DNA of 20,225 nt from Shimia sp041624275. Its GTDB lineage: Bacteria; Pseudomonadota; Alphaproteobacteria; Rhodobacterales; Rhodobacteraceae. Location: the NCBI RefSeq assembly GCF_041624275.1, contig NZ_JBFJVE010000028.1, positions 1 to 20,225 on the forward strand, written 5' to 3'. Positions within the stretch are counted from its first letter, which is position 1, and each line of letters begins with the position of its first letter. A program made the position numbers and the translations under genes. The notes beneath the pieces were generated by a model. It searched no databases. It was not told the origin of the DNA and was given only the letters and a program-made list of their open reading frames with translations. Positions 1 through 8,359 of this stretch are shown piece after piece.

Positions 1-873
1 ATCTCCGGCACCGGCCCCAGGGGGCGCATCATCAAGGTCGATGTCGAAAACGCCGCCCCGGCCTCTGCGCAGGCACCCGCGCCTGCCGCCGCCGCCACCA
101 CGCCCGCCGCTGCGCCGGCACCCGCCGCGGCGGCCCCGAAAGGCGCCGATGCCGCCAGCGTGGCGCGGCTCTACGCGGGGCGCAGCTTTACCGAGCTGCC
201 GCTCGATGGCATGCGCAAGACCATCGCCGCGCGGCTGACCGAGGCCAAGCAGACCATTCCGCATTTCTATCTGCGCCGCGACATCCGTCTCGATGCGCTG
301 CTGAAGTTCCGCGCCGAACTCAACGCCCAGCTGGCGTCGCGCGGGGTCAAACTGTCGGTCAATGATTTCATCATCAAGGCCTGCGCGCTGGCGCTGCAGC
401 AGGTGCCCGAGGCCAATGCCGTCTGGGCCGGCGACCGGGTGTTGCAGATGCAGGCCTCGGATGTCGCGGTGGCGGTGGCCATCGACGGCGGGCTGTTCAC
501 CCCGGTGCTCGAGGATGCCGAGATGAAGTCGCTGTCGGCGCTCTCGGCCGAGATGAAGGATCTTGCCGGCCGCGCCCGCGAGCGCAAGCTGGCGCCGCAT
601 GAATACCAGGGCGGCAGCTTCGCCATCTCAAACCTGGGGATGTTCGGCATCGACAATTTCGACGCCATCGTCAACCCGCCCCACGCCGGCATTCTTGCGG
701 TCGGTACCGGGGTCAGGAAACCGGTGGTGGACGACAACGGCGAGGTCGCCGTGGCAACGGTGATGTCGGTCACCATGTCGGTCGATCACCGGGTGATCGA
801 CGGCGCGCTGGGGGCGAAACTCTTGCAGGCGATTGTCGACAACCTCGAGAACCCGCTGGCCATGCTCGCCTGA
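1..873 (+). CDS. pdhC: Dihydrolipoamide acetyltransferase (E2) of pyruvate dehydrogenase, 5'-truncated by the window
   Basis: Frame 1 is open from the first base to the TGA at 871-873, so the gene begins upstream of the window. The visible part starts at the end of the peripheral subunit-binding domain (motif GTGPRGRIIKVDV). An Ala/Pro-rich flexible linker of about 35 residues follows, then the catalytic acyltransferase domain, starting near RLYAGRSFTELPLDGMRK. The catalytic motif HRVIDG is present, with the His codon at 787-789, and the substrate-channel motif PPHAGILAVG lies before it. E2 transfers the acetyl group from lipoyl-lysine to CoA and forms the core of the cytoplasmic pyruvate dehydrogenase complex. 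The lipoyl domain(s) are outside the window. The gene ends just before a strong terminator and convergent cysE, so lpd (E3) does not follow directly here. Pyruvate rather than oxoglutarate specificity is inferred from overall sequence character. Confidence 0.93.
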   Translation: MSGTGPRGRIIKVDVENAAPASAQAPAPAAAATTPAAAPAPAAAAPKGADAASVARLYAGRSFTELPLDGMRKTIAARLTEAKQTIPHFYLRRDIRLDALLKFRAELNAQLASRGVKLSVNDFIIKACALALQQVPEANAVWAGDRVLQMQASDVAVAVAIDGGLFTPVLEDAEMKSLSALSAEMKDLAGRARERKLAPHEYQGGSFAISNLGMFGIDNFDAIVNPPHAGILAVGTGVRKPVVDDNGEVAVATVMSVTMSVDHRVIDGALGAKLLQAIVDNLENPLAMLA

Positions 874-894
874 CGGCTTCATGCCCGACAACAG

Positions 895-930
895 AAAAGC
901 CCCGCGAGATGTTGCGGGGCTTTTGTTTTT
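895..930 (+). terminator. Bidirectional rho-independent terminator between pdhC and cysE
   Basis: An 11-bp stem (AAAAGCCCCGC at 895-905, GCGGGGCTTTT at 914-924) with an 8-base loop is followed on the plus strand by TTTTGTTTTT. On the minus strand the same stem runs into TTTTCTGTTG. It starts 21 bases after the pdhC stop and lies 27 bases beyond the cysE stop, so it can end both convergent transcripts. Confidence 0.9.
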
Positions 931-956
931 CGGCTCTCTTCAAGTCAGCCGCAGAG

Positions 957-1760
957 TCAGTGATCGAGGATCTGATCCATCTCGACCGCCGGCTGGTCGC
1001 AGCCCGCCTCGCCGACGATCCGCGCCGGCACCCCGGCCACGGTCGAGCCCGGCGGCACCTCTTCCAGCACCACCGATCCGGCAGCGATGCGGCTGCAGCA
1101 GCCGACCTTGATATTGCCCAGCACCTTGGCGCCGGCACCGATCAGCACCCCGTCTCCGATCTTGGGGTGGCGGTCTTCCTCTTCCTTGCCGGTGCCGCCC
1201 AGCGTCACCGAATGCAGCATCGACACGTTGTCGCCGACCACGGCGGTTTCGCCGATGACGATGGAATGGGCATGGTCGATCATGATCCCCTTGCCCAGCC
1301 TTGCGCCGGGGTGGATGTCGACACCGAAAATCTCAGACGTGCGCATCTGGATGAAATAGGCCAGATCCTTGCGCCCTCTGGTCCACAGCCAATGGCCGAT
1401 GCGATAGGCCTGCACCGCCTGGTAGCCCTTGAAATAGAGGATCGGCTGCAACAGCCGGTGGCAGGCCGGGTCGCGTTCATAGATCGCGTTCAGGTCGGCC
1501 CGCGCCGCCTCGATGATTCCCGGGTCGGCGGCAAAGGCATCATCGGCGATCTCGCGCAGCACCACCATCGACATCTCGTTCGAGGCCAGCTTGGCGGCAA
1601 AACGATAGCTCAGCGCCCGGTCGATGCTTTTGTGATGCAGCACACAGGCATGGATCAGCCCGCCCATCAACGGCTCGTCGCGCACCGCCGCCTCGGCCTC
1701 GGTGGTGATCCGTTGCCACGTGGGGTCAATCTCAGCGATGTTTCTGCGCGTTTCGGCCAT
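957..1760 (-). CDS. cysE: Serine O-acetyltransferase
   Basis: Makes O-acetyl-L-serine from serine and acetyl-CoA, the first step of cysteine synthesis in the cytoplasm. The 267-residue protein has the family layout: a helical N-terminal domain (about 1-140), then a left-handed beta-helix of hexapeptide repeats. Catalytic positions are visible: Asp148 in FGVDIHPGA, His163 in IDHAH, and His198 in DRHPKIG (equivalents of E. coli D143, H158 and H193). The C-terminal tail ends QILDH. E. coli CysE instead ends in Ile, the residue that docks into CysK, so complex formation may differ here. The ATG at 1758-1760 is preceded by AAGGACGGAG. The gene is divergent from the DksA-like gene and convergent with pdhC. 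In Rhodobacterales cysE is often seen beside the GTA cluster (recalled, not searched). Confidence 0.95.
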   Translation of the reverse strand: MAETRRNIAEIDPTWQRITTEAEAAVRDEPLMGGLIHACVLHHKSIDRALSYRFAAKLASNEMSMVVLREIADDAFAADPGIIEAARADLNAIYERDPACHRLLQPILYFKGYQAVQAYRIGHWLWTRGRKDLAYFIQMRTSEIFGVDIHPGARLGKGIMIDHAHSIVIGETAVVGDNVSMLHSVTLGGTGKEEEDRHPKIGDGVLIGAGAKVLGNIKVGCCSRIAAGSVVLEEVPPGSTVAGVPARIVGEAGCDQPAVEMDQILDH

Positions 1761-1845
1761 GGTACTCCGTCCTTATCTGCCCTTAGACTACACTAGATAG
1801 TCGAACCGGCGCAAATTCAAAGCCCTGATCGCGGAGATCACCGTC
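1761..1845. promoter_or_regulatory. Divergent intergenic region between cysE and the DksA-like gene, with a small inverted repeat
   Basis: These 85 bases must carry the start signals of both genes. They are less GC-rich than the surroundings. An inverted repeat GACTA-N7-TAGTC lies at 1786-1802, centred about midway between the two start codons. No convincing -35/-10 pair was found on either strand. A regulator binding site is possible but unproven. Confidence 0.3.
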
Positions 1846-2184
1846 GTGAATGCCCAAGACCAAGAGAGATTCCGCGCCCTGATCGCCGCCCAACTGGCGG
1901 CGCTCGAGGCCGAGGACGCCCTTGGTCAGGGCGGTCAGGCGGTGGTGACGCTGGACCAGCAGGCGGTGGGGCGGCTCAGCCGCATGGACGCCCTGCAATC
2001 CCAGGCCATGGCCAGGGCCGGCCAGGCGCGCCGCGACGCCCGCAAGCGGGCCCTGCAAGCGGCGGTGGGGCGGCTCGTGGACGGCGACTTCGGCTATTGC
2101 GACGACTGCGGCGAAGAGATCGCCCTGAAACGGCTGGAGTTCGACCCGTCGGTGGTCAGATGCATCAGCTGCGCCTCGGGCTGA
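1846..2184 (+). CDS. DksA/TraR-type C4 zinc-finger protein (short form)
   Basis: A 112-residue protein with an N-terminal helical stretch (about 1-75) and a C-terminal four-cysteine zinc finger: Cys85 and Cys88 in YCDDC, Cys106 and Cys109 in CISC. The motif LDQQAVGRLSRMDALQ at 36-51 is typical of the short TraR-like DksA relatives of alphaproteobacteria. Members bind in the secondary channel of RNA polymerase and modulate initiation, some without ppGpp; that role is inferred here from the family. The start is GTG at 1846, supported by GGAG at 1833-1836, nine bases upstream. Its last 20 bases overlap tail to tail with the minus-strand gene ending at 2165. It is not part of the GTA operon, since it runs on the other strand. 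Confidence 0.88.
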   Translation: MNAQDQERFRALIAAQLAALEAEDALGQGGQAVVTLDQQAVGRLSRMDALQSQAMARAGQARRDARKRALQAAVGRLVDGDFGYCDDCGEEIALKRLEFDPSVVRCISCASG

Positions 2185-2473
2185 CCCGGCGCGCGGCGCG
2201 CCATTCGATCAGCTCGTGCAGCACCATCTCGACGCAGCCGCAATAGGGGGTGTCGGAAAACCCCGGCTCGGGGCGCAACACGCGTTTATGCGCCGTCGCC
2301 ATCAGCGAACCGTCGCCCCACAGAAGATGCGATTTGCCGAACCGGCGGAAATAGCGGTGCGCGGCATGGGCCTCGGCGATCATGCGGCGGCAGAGGCTAC
2401 GGCGGGCGGCCTCGGGCACCCCCAAAAGCGCCCGCGCCGCCGCCACCACATCGCCATGCATCACCCGCCGCAT
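2165..2473 (-). CDS. Uncharacterised small protein at the 3' end of the GTA cluster
   Basis: A 102-residue basic protein beginning six bases after the g15 stop, hence almost certainly co-transcribed with g15. No catalytic motif or membrane segment was recognised. It is rich in Arg and Ala, mostly helical in character, and has a Cys pair in PYCGCVEMVLHELIEW near residues 77-92. It resembles small proteins annotated next to g15 in other Rhodobacteraceae (I recall a DUF7742 label but cannot verify it). The ATG at 2471-2473 is assumed; a second ATG lies four codons further in. The stop at 2165-2167 sits inside the end of the convergent DksA-like gene. Its function is unknown, and a role in GTA biology is only suggested by position. 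Confidence 0.75.
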   Translation of the reverse strand: MRRVMHGDVVAAARALLGVPEAARRSLCRRMIAEAHAAHRYFRRFGKSHLLWGDGSLMATAHKRVLRPEPGFSDTPYCGCVEMVLHELIEWRAARRVSPRRS

Positions 2474-2479
2474 CGCGTC

Positions 2480-5400
2480 TCAGACCAGAAATGCCGCGCG
2501 CGCCGCTGGCCCCGGCCCGTAGCGCGCCGAGACCTGGGCCACCTCGATCTCGAAGGCCCCGGCGACGCCGTCCGCGGCCCGGATCGCGGCGCCATAGGTC
2601 CAGGCCGGCGTGCCAAGGGCAACCTCGCGCCGCACCTTGCCGCCCTGGATCACCCGCAGCAGATAGCTTTCGCTTTCCTCGCCCAGCGGCACCTCGGCCA
2701 GATCCCAGCTGTCGCCGTCCACCCGCGTGCGCCGCACCCAGGTCAGGGCCAGATCACCGGCACCGTCCAGAGTGCCGCGCAGATGGCAGGGCCGATAGGG
2801 CCGCAGCCCGTTGCCCTGAAAGGCCTGCGTCAGGTGAACATAGCTCGGGTCGTCATAGCCCCGCAGTGCCGGGCCGATCCGGTAATGCCGCGCCACGTTG
2901 CGCATGCCGCTGGCCAGCTCGATCTGCTGCGGGGCACCGTCGAACAGCACCACGTAAGACCCGGCGGGCCATGCGTCGGCGATCAGCGCGTCCGACCCCG
3001 CCTGCCCGCGCAGGCGCCGGCTCAGCCACCATGTCGCCTCGCCGACCAGCTCGGCGCTCTGGAACTGGAACAGCTCCCAATTGTCGGCGCTGCCATCGCC
3101 GATCATCGCCAGGTTGCCACCGGCCAGCAGCGCCGCCTCGTCGATGCTTTGCAGGGCACCCGAGATCAGCCTGACCTCGAGCGCCGCGCCCCGGTCCCAC
3201 AGCCCCGCCGGGCTGGCCGGCATCGCGTTCTGCGTCACCCCGACCACGGCGCGGCTGGCAAAGGTGCGGTTCAGCGCGTAATCGGCATCGCGCCCCGAAT
3301 CATAGACCGCGACACTGCCCGGCCAGGGCTGGGCGCTCAGCGCCAGATGCGGTGCATGCGCCGCCTCGTCGCCGGTGATCAGCGGCAGGTCGAGAAACAG
3401 CGGCAGCACCGGCACCGGGGCCGCAAAGGCCCGCATCGCCGGCCAGTCCTCTTCGATCGCCGCCGGCGTGTAGACCGCCGGTTCGATCCGCACCGCCTCG
3501 AGCAGCTGCAGCGCCCCCTGCTCGACCCGGTCGACCCGGTAAAGCGCCTCCTGCCCGGCGCCGGGCAGCGCCACCACGTCGCCCGCCCCCACCGCCAGCG
3601 CCGAGGGCGGCAGCGCCAGCCGCAGCCCGTCCCGCGCCACGCGGGCCTCGGCCAGCCAGCGTTCCGCCACCTGCCGCCCCTCGGCCCGGGTCATCGCCAG
3701 CGGCAGCAGGCTGGTCGCCACCCCATGGGTCGCCTCGTCGGGCAGCACCGCCTCTTCCGACCAGGTCTCGAAATCGCTGTCCGCGCCGACGAATTGCAGC
3801 CGCACCCGCCCCGCCAGCGCGGCCTCGCCGTCGCGGGTCCGCTCGATCCCGCCCTCGACATCCTCCGAGACCGCCACCCGCGTCTCGTCCAGCACCATCG
3901 GCTGGCGCAGGCCGCGCATCAGGAACCGCAGCACCCCGTCACGTTCCACCGCGTCAAAACCATGGCGCAGCATCAGGGGCTGCAAGCCCGCCCGCGCCTC
4001 GCCGACCTCGTCCACGGAAAAGCCGCGCACTGTCCCCTGCAGGTCGCTGACATCAAAGGCCGGCACCCCCGCCGCCTCGCAGATCTCGCGCACCACCGAG
4101 GCCAGCGGCCGCGACGAGGCGCGCCCGTTGATCCAGTGGCCGCGCGCATAGTTGGCGCCATCGCTCCACAGCGCCTGATTGCCCGGAAAGGCCGGATAGG
4201 GCCGCGCGTCCCAGGCCCAGACATGGGCCCGGCCCATATCCACCATCGGCGCGCCATACTGCGGCGACACCGGGTTGTTGTCAGGATCCTGCCAATAGCC
4301 GGTCAGCGCCCGCAGATACTGCGCCTGGATGGTCTCGTCGCGCTGCCCGCTGGAAAAATGCGGCAAGGCGGATTCCGAGGATTTCGCATCGAGAAACTTG
4401 TTCGGCTGGTTGCTGCCCTTGTCGAGCGCCGCGCAGCCGATCTCGGTGAACCAGACCGGCTTGCTGGCCGGCTGCCATGCCGTCGGCGCCGCCTGACGCA
4501 GCCCGCCGATACGGTCGTGATGGCTGTTTTCCCACCAGCCGCGAATGTCCTTGTAGCGAAAGACCCAGGGTTCGCCATGGGCGCCGTCGCTGATCGGCGT
4601 GCGGATCTGCGCCGCGCGGGCCTCGGCCGAATGGTAGTACCAGTCATAGCCCTCGCCGCCGGCGACATTGGCCATGAGGTAGTCGACGTCATAGATGCTG
4701 CCCCAGCCCGCATCGGCGTGATCCTCGCCGTCGCGCCAGTCCGACAGCGGCATGTAATTGTCGATGCCGATGAAATCGAGATTCGCATCGGCCCAGAGCG
4801 GGTCGAGGTGAAACAGCACGTCGCCCGATCCATCCTGCGGGTGATAGCCGAAGTATTCGCTCCAGTCCGCCGCGTAGCCAAGCTTGGTGTCGGGCCCCAA
4901 GAGGCTGCGCACCTCGGCCAGCAGGGCGCGCAGCGCCGCGACCGCCGGAAAGCCCGCCGCGCCCCGGATCTGGGTCAGCCCGCGCATTTCCGAGCCGATG
5001 CAGAACGCCTCGACACCCCCGGCCGCGGCACAGAGCGCCGCCTGATGCAGCACGAAGCGGCGATAGCGCCATTCGGAGGGGCCGGAATAGCCGACCTGGC
5101 CGGGCGAGACGGTGAAATCCGCCGCCGACGCGCTGCCGAAAAACGCCGCCACCTCGGCATCGGCCGCCGCCGTGCCCTCGGGCGTGCCCGCCCGCCCCGC
5201 CGCCACCGACGCGGTGATCCGCCCGCGCCACGGCAAGGCCGGCTGCTCGCTGGCGTCGCTCCAGGGGTCGGGCAGGCCGTTGCCCGCCATCTGTTCCATC
5301 AGCACGAAGGGATAGTACAACACCTCCTGCCCCTCGGCGCGCAGGTGGTTGATCGCCTCGATCACCGCCGCATCCGCCGGGGTGCCGCCATAGACCGGCC

Positions 5401-6397
5401 GCCCCTCGGCCTCGGCGATTTCTTCGGCCGCCGCCCGCGTCAGCCCGGCCACGCTCCAGGGCATGTTGCTGCCGTCGGCCTCCCGGCGTTCGACCTTGGG
5501 CCGGATCTGGCAGCTGTCGCAGCGCAGGTCGTCGCCGAACCAGCTCACCACCAGCGACACCGAGCCGCAATTGGGCAGCTCTTCGCTGAGGGCCGCAACC
5601 GAGGTGACGAAATCGCTCTGCCCCGAGGGCGTGTTGAGATTGGCCGCTTCGCTGTAACCCGGCGCCCCCGACACATAGACCGGGCTCGTCGCCAGCGCAT
5701 ATTCCCCGGTGCCCGGCATCAGCGCCACCGCCCGCACCGCATGGGCAATATCGCCCCCGGCCCCGGCCTGCGCCACCGGGCTCGGGCGGCAGACCTCGAA
5801 GGAAAACTGCGGCACCCGGTTGCCATAGGGCGCCAGCGGCAGGTTCTCCATCACCACATAGGCGGTACCGCGATAGGCCGGCACCTGCCCCGCCCCCTCG
5901 ACCGCCTCGATCAGCGCATCGGGCAGCTGATCGGACGTGCCCCTGTAGACGCGCATGTTGAGATCGCCGGGCGCCACCTCGTCGCCGTCGGCCCAGACCC
6001 GGCCGACCCGGGTGATCTCGCCCTCGCAAAGCGCCAGCGCCAGCGACACCGTGTAACTGAACTCGGCCGTCTCGGGCGTCGGCGGCGCGCCCTTGCCGCC
6101 ACCGGAATAGGCCACGCTTTCGACGAACTCGGTCGCCCAGATCACCTGCCCCGACAGCCGCATGCGCCCGTAAAGCCGCGGCACCGCCGCGCCTTCGGCC
6201 GCGCCGTTGAGGCGAAAGCGGTCGACCTTGCCGCTTTCCACCACATCCGAGCCGCTGCCGAGGATCTGCTGGTCGATCGCGCGGCCGAGGGTCGCCCCGG
6301 CCAGCCGTCCGATCGCCACCGCCGAGACCCCGGCCAGGCTGCCGCCCACCGATCCCCCGATCGCCGCACCAACGGCGGATAAAATCAGCGTTGCCAT
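2480..6397 (-). CDS. g15: GTA megatron / host-specificity tail protein (RcGTA gp15 type, TIM-barrel domain)
   Basis: At 1305 residues this is the largest GTA protein, at the distal tip of the tail. It begins with a Gly/Ala-rich hydrophobic segment (about 1-40), as in lambda J-type tip proteins. A TIM-barrel glycoside-hydrolase-like domain follows at roughly 410-730, with signature stretches FIGIDNYMPLSDW and VWFTEIGCAALDKGSNQPNK (Glu near residue 652 is the likely acid). A phage tail domain comes next (about 740-900), then a C-terminal region of the rcc01698 type. In RcGTA this protein forms the tail tip and fibres and contacts the recipient envelope; the barrel is thought to act on peptidoglycan or glycans. 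The start ATG at 6395-6397 follows GGAGGCATCGGC and overlaps the end of g14 by 13 bases. The frame is intact throughout, with no decay. Confidence 0.93.
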   Translation of the reverse strand: MATLILSAVGAAIGGSVGGSLAGVSAVAIGRLAGATLGRAIDQQILGSGSDVVESGKVDRFRLNGAAEGAAVPRLYGRMRLSGQVIWATEFVESVAYSGGGKGAPPTPETAEFSYTVSLALALCEGEITRVGRVWADGDEVAPGDLNMRVYRGTSDQLPDALIEAVEGAGQVPAYRGTAYVVMENLPLAPYGNRVPQFSFEVCRPSPVAQAGAGGDIAHAVRAVALMPGTGEYALATSPVYVSGAPGYSEAANLNTPSGQSDFVTSVAALSEELPNCGSVSLVVSWFGDDLRCDSCQIRPKVERREADGSNMPWSVAGLTRAAAEEIAEAEGRPVYGGTPADAAVIEAINHLRAEGQEVLYYPFVLMEQMAGNGLPDPWSDASEQPALPWRGRITASVAAGRAGTPEGTAAADAEVAAFFGSASAADFTVSPGQVGYSGPSEWRYRRFVLHQAALCAAAGGVEAFCIGSEMRGLTQIRGAAGFPAVAALRALLAEVRSLLGPDTKLGYAADWSEYFGYHPQDGSGDVLFHLDPLWADANLDFIGIDNYMPLSDWRDGEDHADAGWGSIYDVDYLMANVAGGEGYDWYYHSAEARAAQIRTPISDGAHGEPWVFRYKDIRGWWENSHHDRIGGLRQAAPTAWQPASKPVWFTEIGCAALDKGSNQPNKFLDAKSSESALPHFSSGQRDETIQAQYLRALTGYWQDPDNNPVSPQYGAPMVDMGRAHVWAWDARPYPAFPGNQALWSDGANYARGHWINGRASSRPLASVVREICEAAGVPAFDVSDLQGTVRGFSVDEVGEARAGLQPLMLRHGFDAVERDGVLRFLMRGLRQPMVLDETRVAVSEDVEGGIERTRDGEAALAGRVRLQFVGADSDFETWSEEAVLPDEATHGVATSLLPLAMTRAEGRQVAERWLAEARVARDGLRLALPPSALAVGAGDVVALPGAGQEALYRVDRVEQGALQLLEAVRIEPAVYTPAAIEEDWPAMRAFAAPVPVLPLFLDLPLITGDEAAHAPHLALSAQPWPGSVAVYDSGRDADYALNRTFASRAVVGVTQNAMPASPAGLWDRGAALEVRLISGALQSIDEAALLAGGNLAMIGDGSADNWELFQFQSAELVGEATWWLSRRLRGQAGSDALIADAWPAGSYVVLFDGAPQQIELASGMRNVARHYRIGPALRGYDDPSYVHLTQAFQGNGLRPYRPCHLRGTLDGAGDLALTWVRRTRVDGDSWDLAEVPLGEESESYLLRVIQGGKVRREVALGTPAWTYGAAIRAADGVAGAFEIEVAQVSARYGPGPAARAAFLV

Positions 6398-6831
6398 GCC
6401 GATGCCTCCTTGGGAAATTGAAACCGCGCCACGATGCGGCGCCGCCAGGGCGCGCCCAGCGGGCTTTCGGCGACCGCATGGCCCGAATAGGCGTGGATGA
6501 AACTGGCCCGCGCGCCAACGCGCCCGGCGATCCCCAGATGCTTGGCGACGCTGCCCGCCCGCATGCGGAACAGCAGCACATCGCCCGGCGCCTCGTCCTC
6601 GGGCGCCTTGGCCACCAGCCATTGCCGCGCCTTGCGCCACAACAGCTCGTCTCCCTGCGGTTCGCACCAATCCTTGCTGTAGCGCGGCACCGTCTCGGGC
6701 AGGGCGCCGAAGCGCTCGCGCCAGACGCCCAGCACCAGCCCCAGGCAATCGCAGCCCGCCCCCTTGCAGGCCGCCTGATGCCGATAGGGGGTGCCGATCC
6801 AGCCCCGCGCCGCCGTCACCACCGCGCTCAT
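6385..6831 (-). CDS. g14: GTA NlpC/P60-type cell-wall peptidase (gp14 type)
   Basis: A 148-residue papain-like peptidase of the phage-tail NlpC/P60 family. It is carried in the tail tip to open recipient peptidoglycan during DNA entry. The catalytic Cys29 lies in GCDCLGLVLG, His98 in AKHLGI, and the third polar residue is probably His113 in FIHAYSG. The N-terminal RGWIGTPYRHQA is the usual family opening. The ATG at 6829-6831 overlaps the g13 stop as ATGA, and the stop overlaps the g15 start by 13 bases, so translation of g13, g14 and g15 is probably coupled. There is no signal peptide, as expected for a virion component. Confidence 0.93.
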   Translation of the reverse strand: MSAVVTAARGWIGTPYRHQAACKGAGCDCLGLVLGVWRERFGALPETVPRYSKDWCEPQGDELLWRKARQWLVAKAPEDEAPGDVLLFRMRAGSVAKHLGIAGRVGARASFIHAYSGHAVAESPLGAPWRRRIVARFQFPKEASAWQR

Positions 6832-7712
6832 CGCAGGCTGCCCCCGGTGTTGCGCCCGTCCTGACGCGGATAGCTCAGCATCCAGTCCTCGCCCGGAATG
6901 TCCGGGAACCCCCGGAAGTTCAGCAGGTTGTCGAACTTCAACCGACAGGTCTCCATGCGCTTGTCGCAGCCGGCCACCAGTTGCAGCCGGTCGCCAACCG
7001 CGACCTCGGCCCGCAGGGGCTGCCACAGTTCGATCAGCCGCCGCCCGCCGTCGATCCAGTCACGCTTGATGCCGCCGCCCAGCCCGGCCCCGGCGCCACT
7101 CAGCATTTGCAGACGCCCACGCGTGAACCAGCCCGGCTCAAACCCGGCCAGCGCCCCCCAGGAAAACACCCGCCCCCCTTCCACCCCTTCGATGTCGCGC
7201 AGGGCGAAATAGCCGGCGGCCCCGGTGTCGAAACCGCAGGCCCCATCGCCCAGCACCGCCGCGCAGGGTTTCTGAAACACCCGCCCGAAAGGCCGGTTCA
7301 GCGCCTCGGTCAAACCACGCAACTCGGCCTCGAAGGCACCGCCGGCGCGGCGGATCTCGCCAAGCTGGCCACGGAAGACCACGCTGCGCATCTCGACCTC
7401 GGCCCAGTTCACCAGCCAGCAGACCACCGCCGCGGCGTCGAAACGCCCGGCCTCGATATCGGCCTCCTGCACACCGGCATCGCTCAGCGCCCCCAGTGCC
7501 TCGGTGTTGTCAACGGCAAGCCCGCTGGACTGCGCCAGCGCCACTGCCGAGACCCCGGTGTCGGCGCGAAAGGTGAAGCCCTCGAAGGCAAGGTCACGGT
7601 CGTGGTCGGTGAACCCGTGTCTCACACCGTCGCTCCGGGTGATGCCCCAGCAGCGCGCCAGGGTCGTGAGACCGGTCTTCAAATGCGCCTCCAGCGCCCC
7701 CTGCACCGCCAT
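6828..7712 (-). CDS. g13: GTA baseplate hub protein with probable Fe-S cluster (gp13 type, DUF2163 / BR0599 family)
   Basis: A 294-residue protein of the family that forms the hub linking the tail tube to the tip. Four cysteines are placed as in the cluster-binding members: Cys150 and Cys159 in KPCAAVLGDGACGFDTG, and Cys249 and Cys256 in AGCDKRMETC. In the RcGTA particle structure the hub protein binds an iron-sulphur cluster, and lambda gpL carries one in an equivalent place; conservation of all four cysteines supports the same here. Its ATG at 7710-7712 overlaps the g12 stop by one base (TGATG), and its stop overlaps the g14 start as ATGA. Confidence 0.92.
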   Translation of the reverse strand: MAVQGALEAHLKTGLTTLARCWGITRSDGVRHGFTDHDRDLAFEGFTFRADTGVSAVALAQSSGLAVDNTEALGALSDAGVQEADIEAGRFDAAAVVCWLVNWAEVEMRSVVFRGQLGEIRRAGGAFEAELRGLTEALNRPFGRVFQKPCAAVLGDGACGFDTGAAGYFALRDIEGVEGGRVFSWGALAGFEPGWFTRGRLQMLSGAGAGLGGGIKRDWIDGGRRLIELWQPLRAEVAVGDRLQLVAGCDKRMETCRLKFDNLLNFRGFPDIPGEDWMLSYPRQDGRNTGGSLR

Positions 7713-8344
7713 CAGACCCGCAGCTCCACCACCGGAACATTGGGCACGTCACCGGCCTGGAACGAGGCCACGCTGGTCTGAATGCGGTCGGTGTCAAAAC
7801 GCACCGGCACGTCGAACTCGAACCCCGCCGTCACCTCCCGGCCCTTTATCGGAGCGTCGAAAAACGTGATTTCCCCGCGGGTTGCGTCGGTTTCGTAATG
7901 CACCCCTTCCTGCATTTCATCGCCTTCGACCCCGACCCGGACGCTGCCCGCCACCGGCTTGCGGATGGGCCGCGCATAGCGGGCCTCGCCCGAGACATAA
8001 AGCTTCTGCAAAGCGAACACCCGTTGGTCGCCATCCGCCACCGCGATCACCTGATCGCGATAATCGATCTCGCGCGAGGGCCGGCACGACTTGAAATCAG
8101 ACCAGTCCTTCCAGCGAAACCCGTGAAGCTGCCCGCGCCGGGCCTCGAAAAAGGCGATCAGCTGCGCCACGTCATCGAGCGAGCGCATGCCGACCCCGGC
8201 GTCATAGCGCCGCCGCGAATGCGCCCAGGGCGTGTTGCGTTCTTCGAACCCGTTGGCCAGCGTCACCACGTCGGTGCGCCGCTCGGGGCCCCCGACCGAA
8301 CCGAAGCTCAGGTTGGCCGGAAACCGGACCTCGTGAAATCCCAT
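7712..8344 (-). CDS. g12: GTA distal tail protein (gp12 type, TIGR02217 / DUF2460)
   Basis: A 210-residue protein with the family opening MGFHEVRFPANLSFGSVGGP and the internal motif FFEARRGQLHGFRWKDWSDF, characteristic of the DUF2460 distal-tail family. It forms a ring at the lower end of the tail tube and connects tube to hub. The ATG at 8342-8344 is preceded by a G-rich Shine-Dalgarno (GGGGG, about 8 bases away) in the 15-base gap after g11. The stop overlaps the g13 start by one base. The length is normal and the frame intact. Confidence 0.92.
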   Translation of the reverse strand: MGFHEVRFPANLSFGSVGGPERRTDVVTLANGFEERNTPWAHSRRRYDAGVGMRSLDDVAQLIAFFEARRGQLHGFRWKDWSDFKSCRPSREIDYRDQVIAVADGDQRVFALQKLYVSGEARYARPIRKPVAGSVRVGVEGDEMQEGVHYETDATRGEITFFDAPIKGREVTAGFEFDVPVRFDTDRIQTSVASFQAGDVPNVPVVELRV

Positions 8345-8359
8345 CTGAAATGCCCCCTG

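Noticed and set aside
2216..6382. A 1388-codon open frame on the plus strand opposite g15
   Set aside because: It is the mirror of the g15 codons in a very GC-rich gene. Its product is Arg/Pro/His/Gln-rich with no recognisable domain, whereas the minus-strand frame has clear phage tail motifs.
4689..6581. 630-codon minus-strand frame overlapping the N-terminal half of g15
   Set aside because: It is an Arg/Gly-rich off-frame reading of g15. The g15 frame gives the conserved TIM-barrel motifs.
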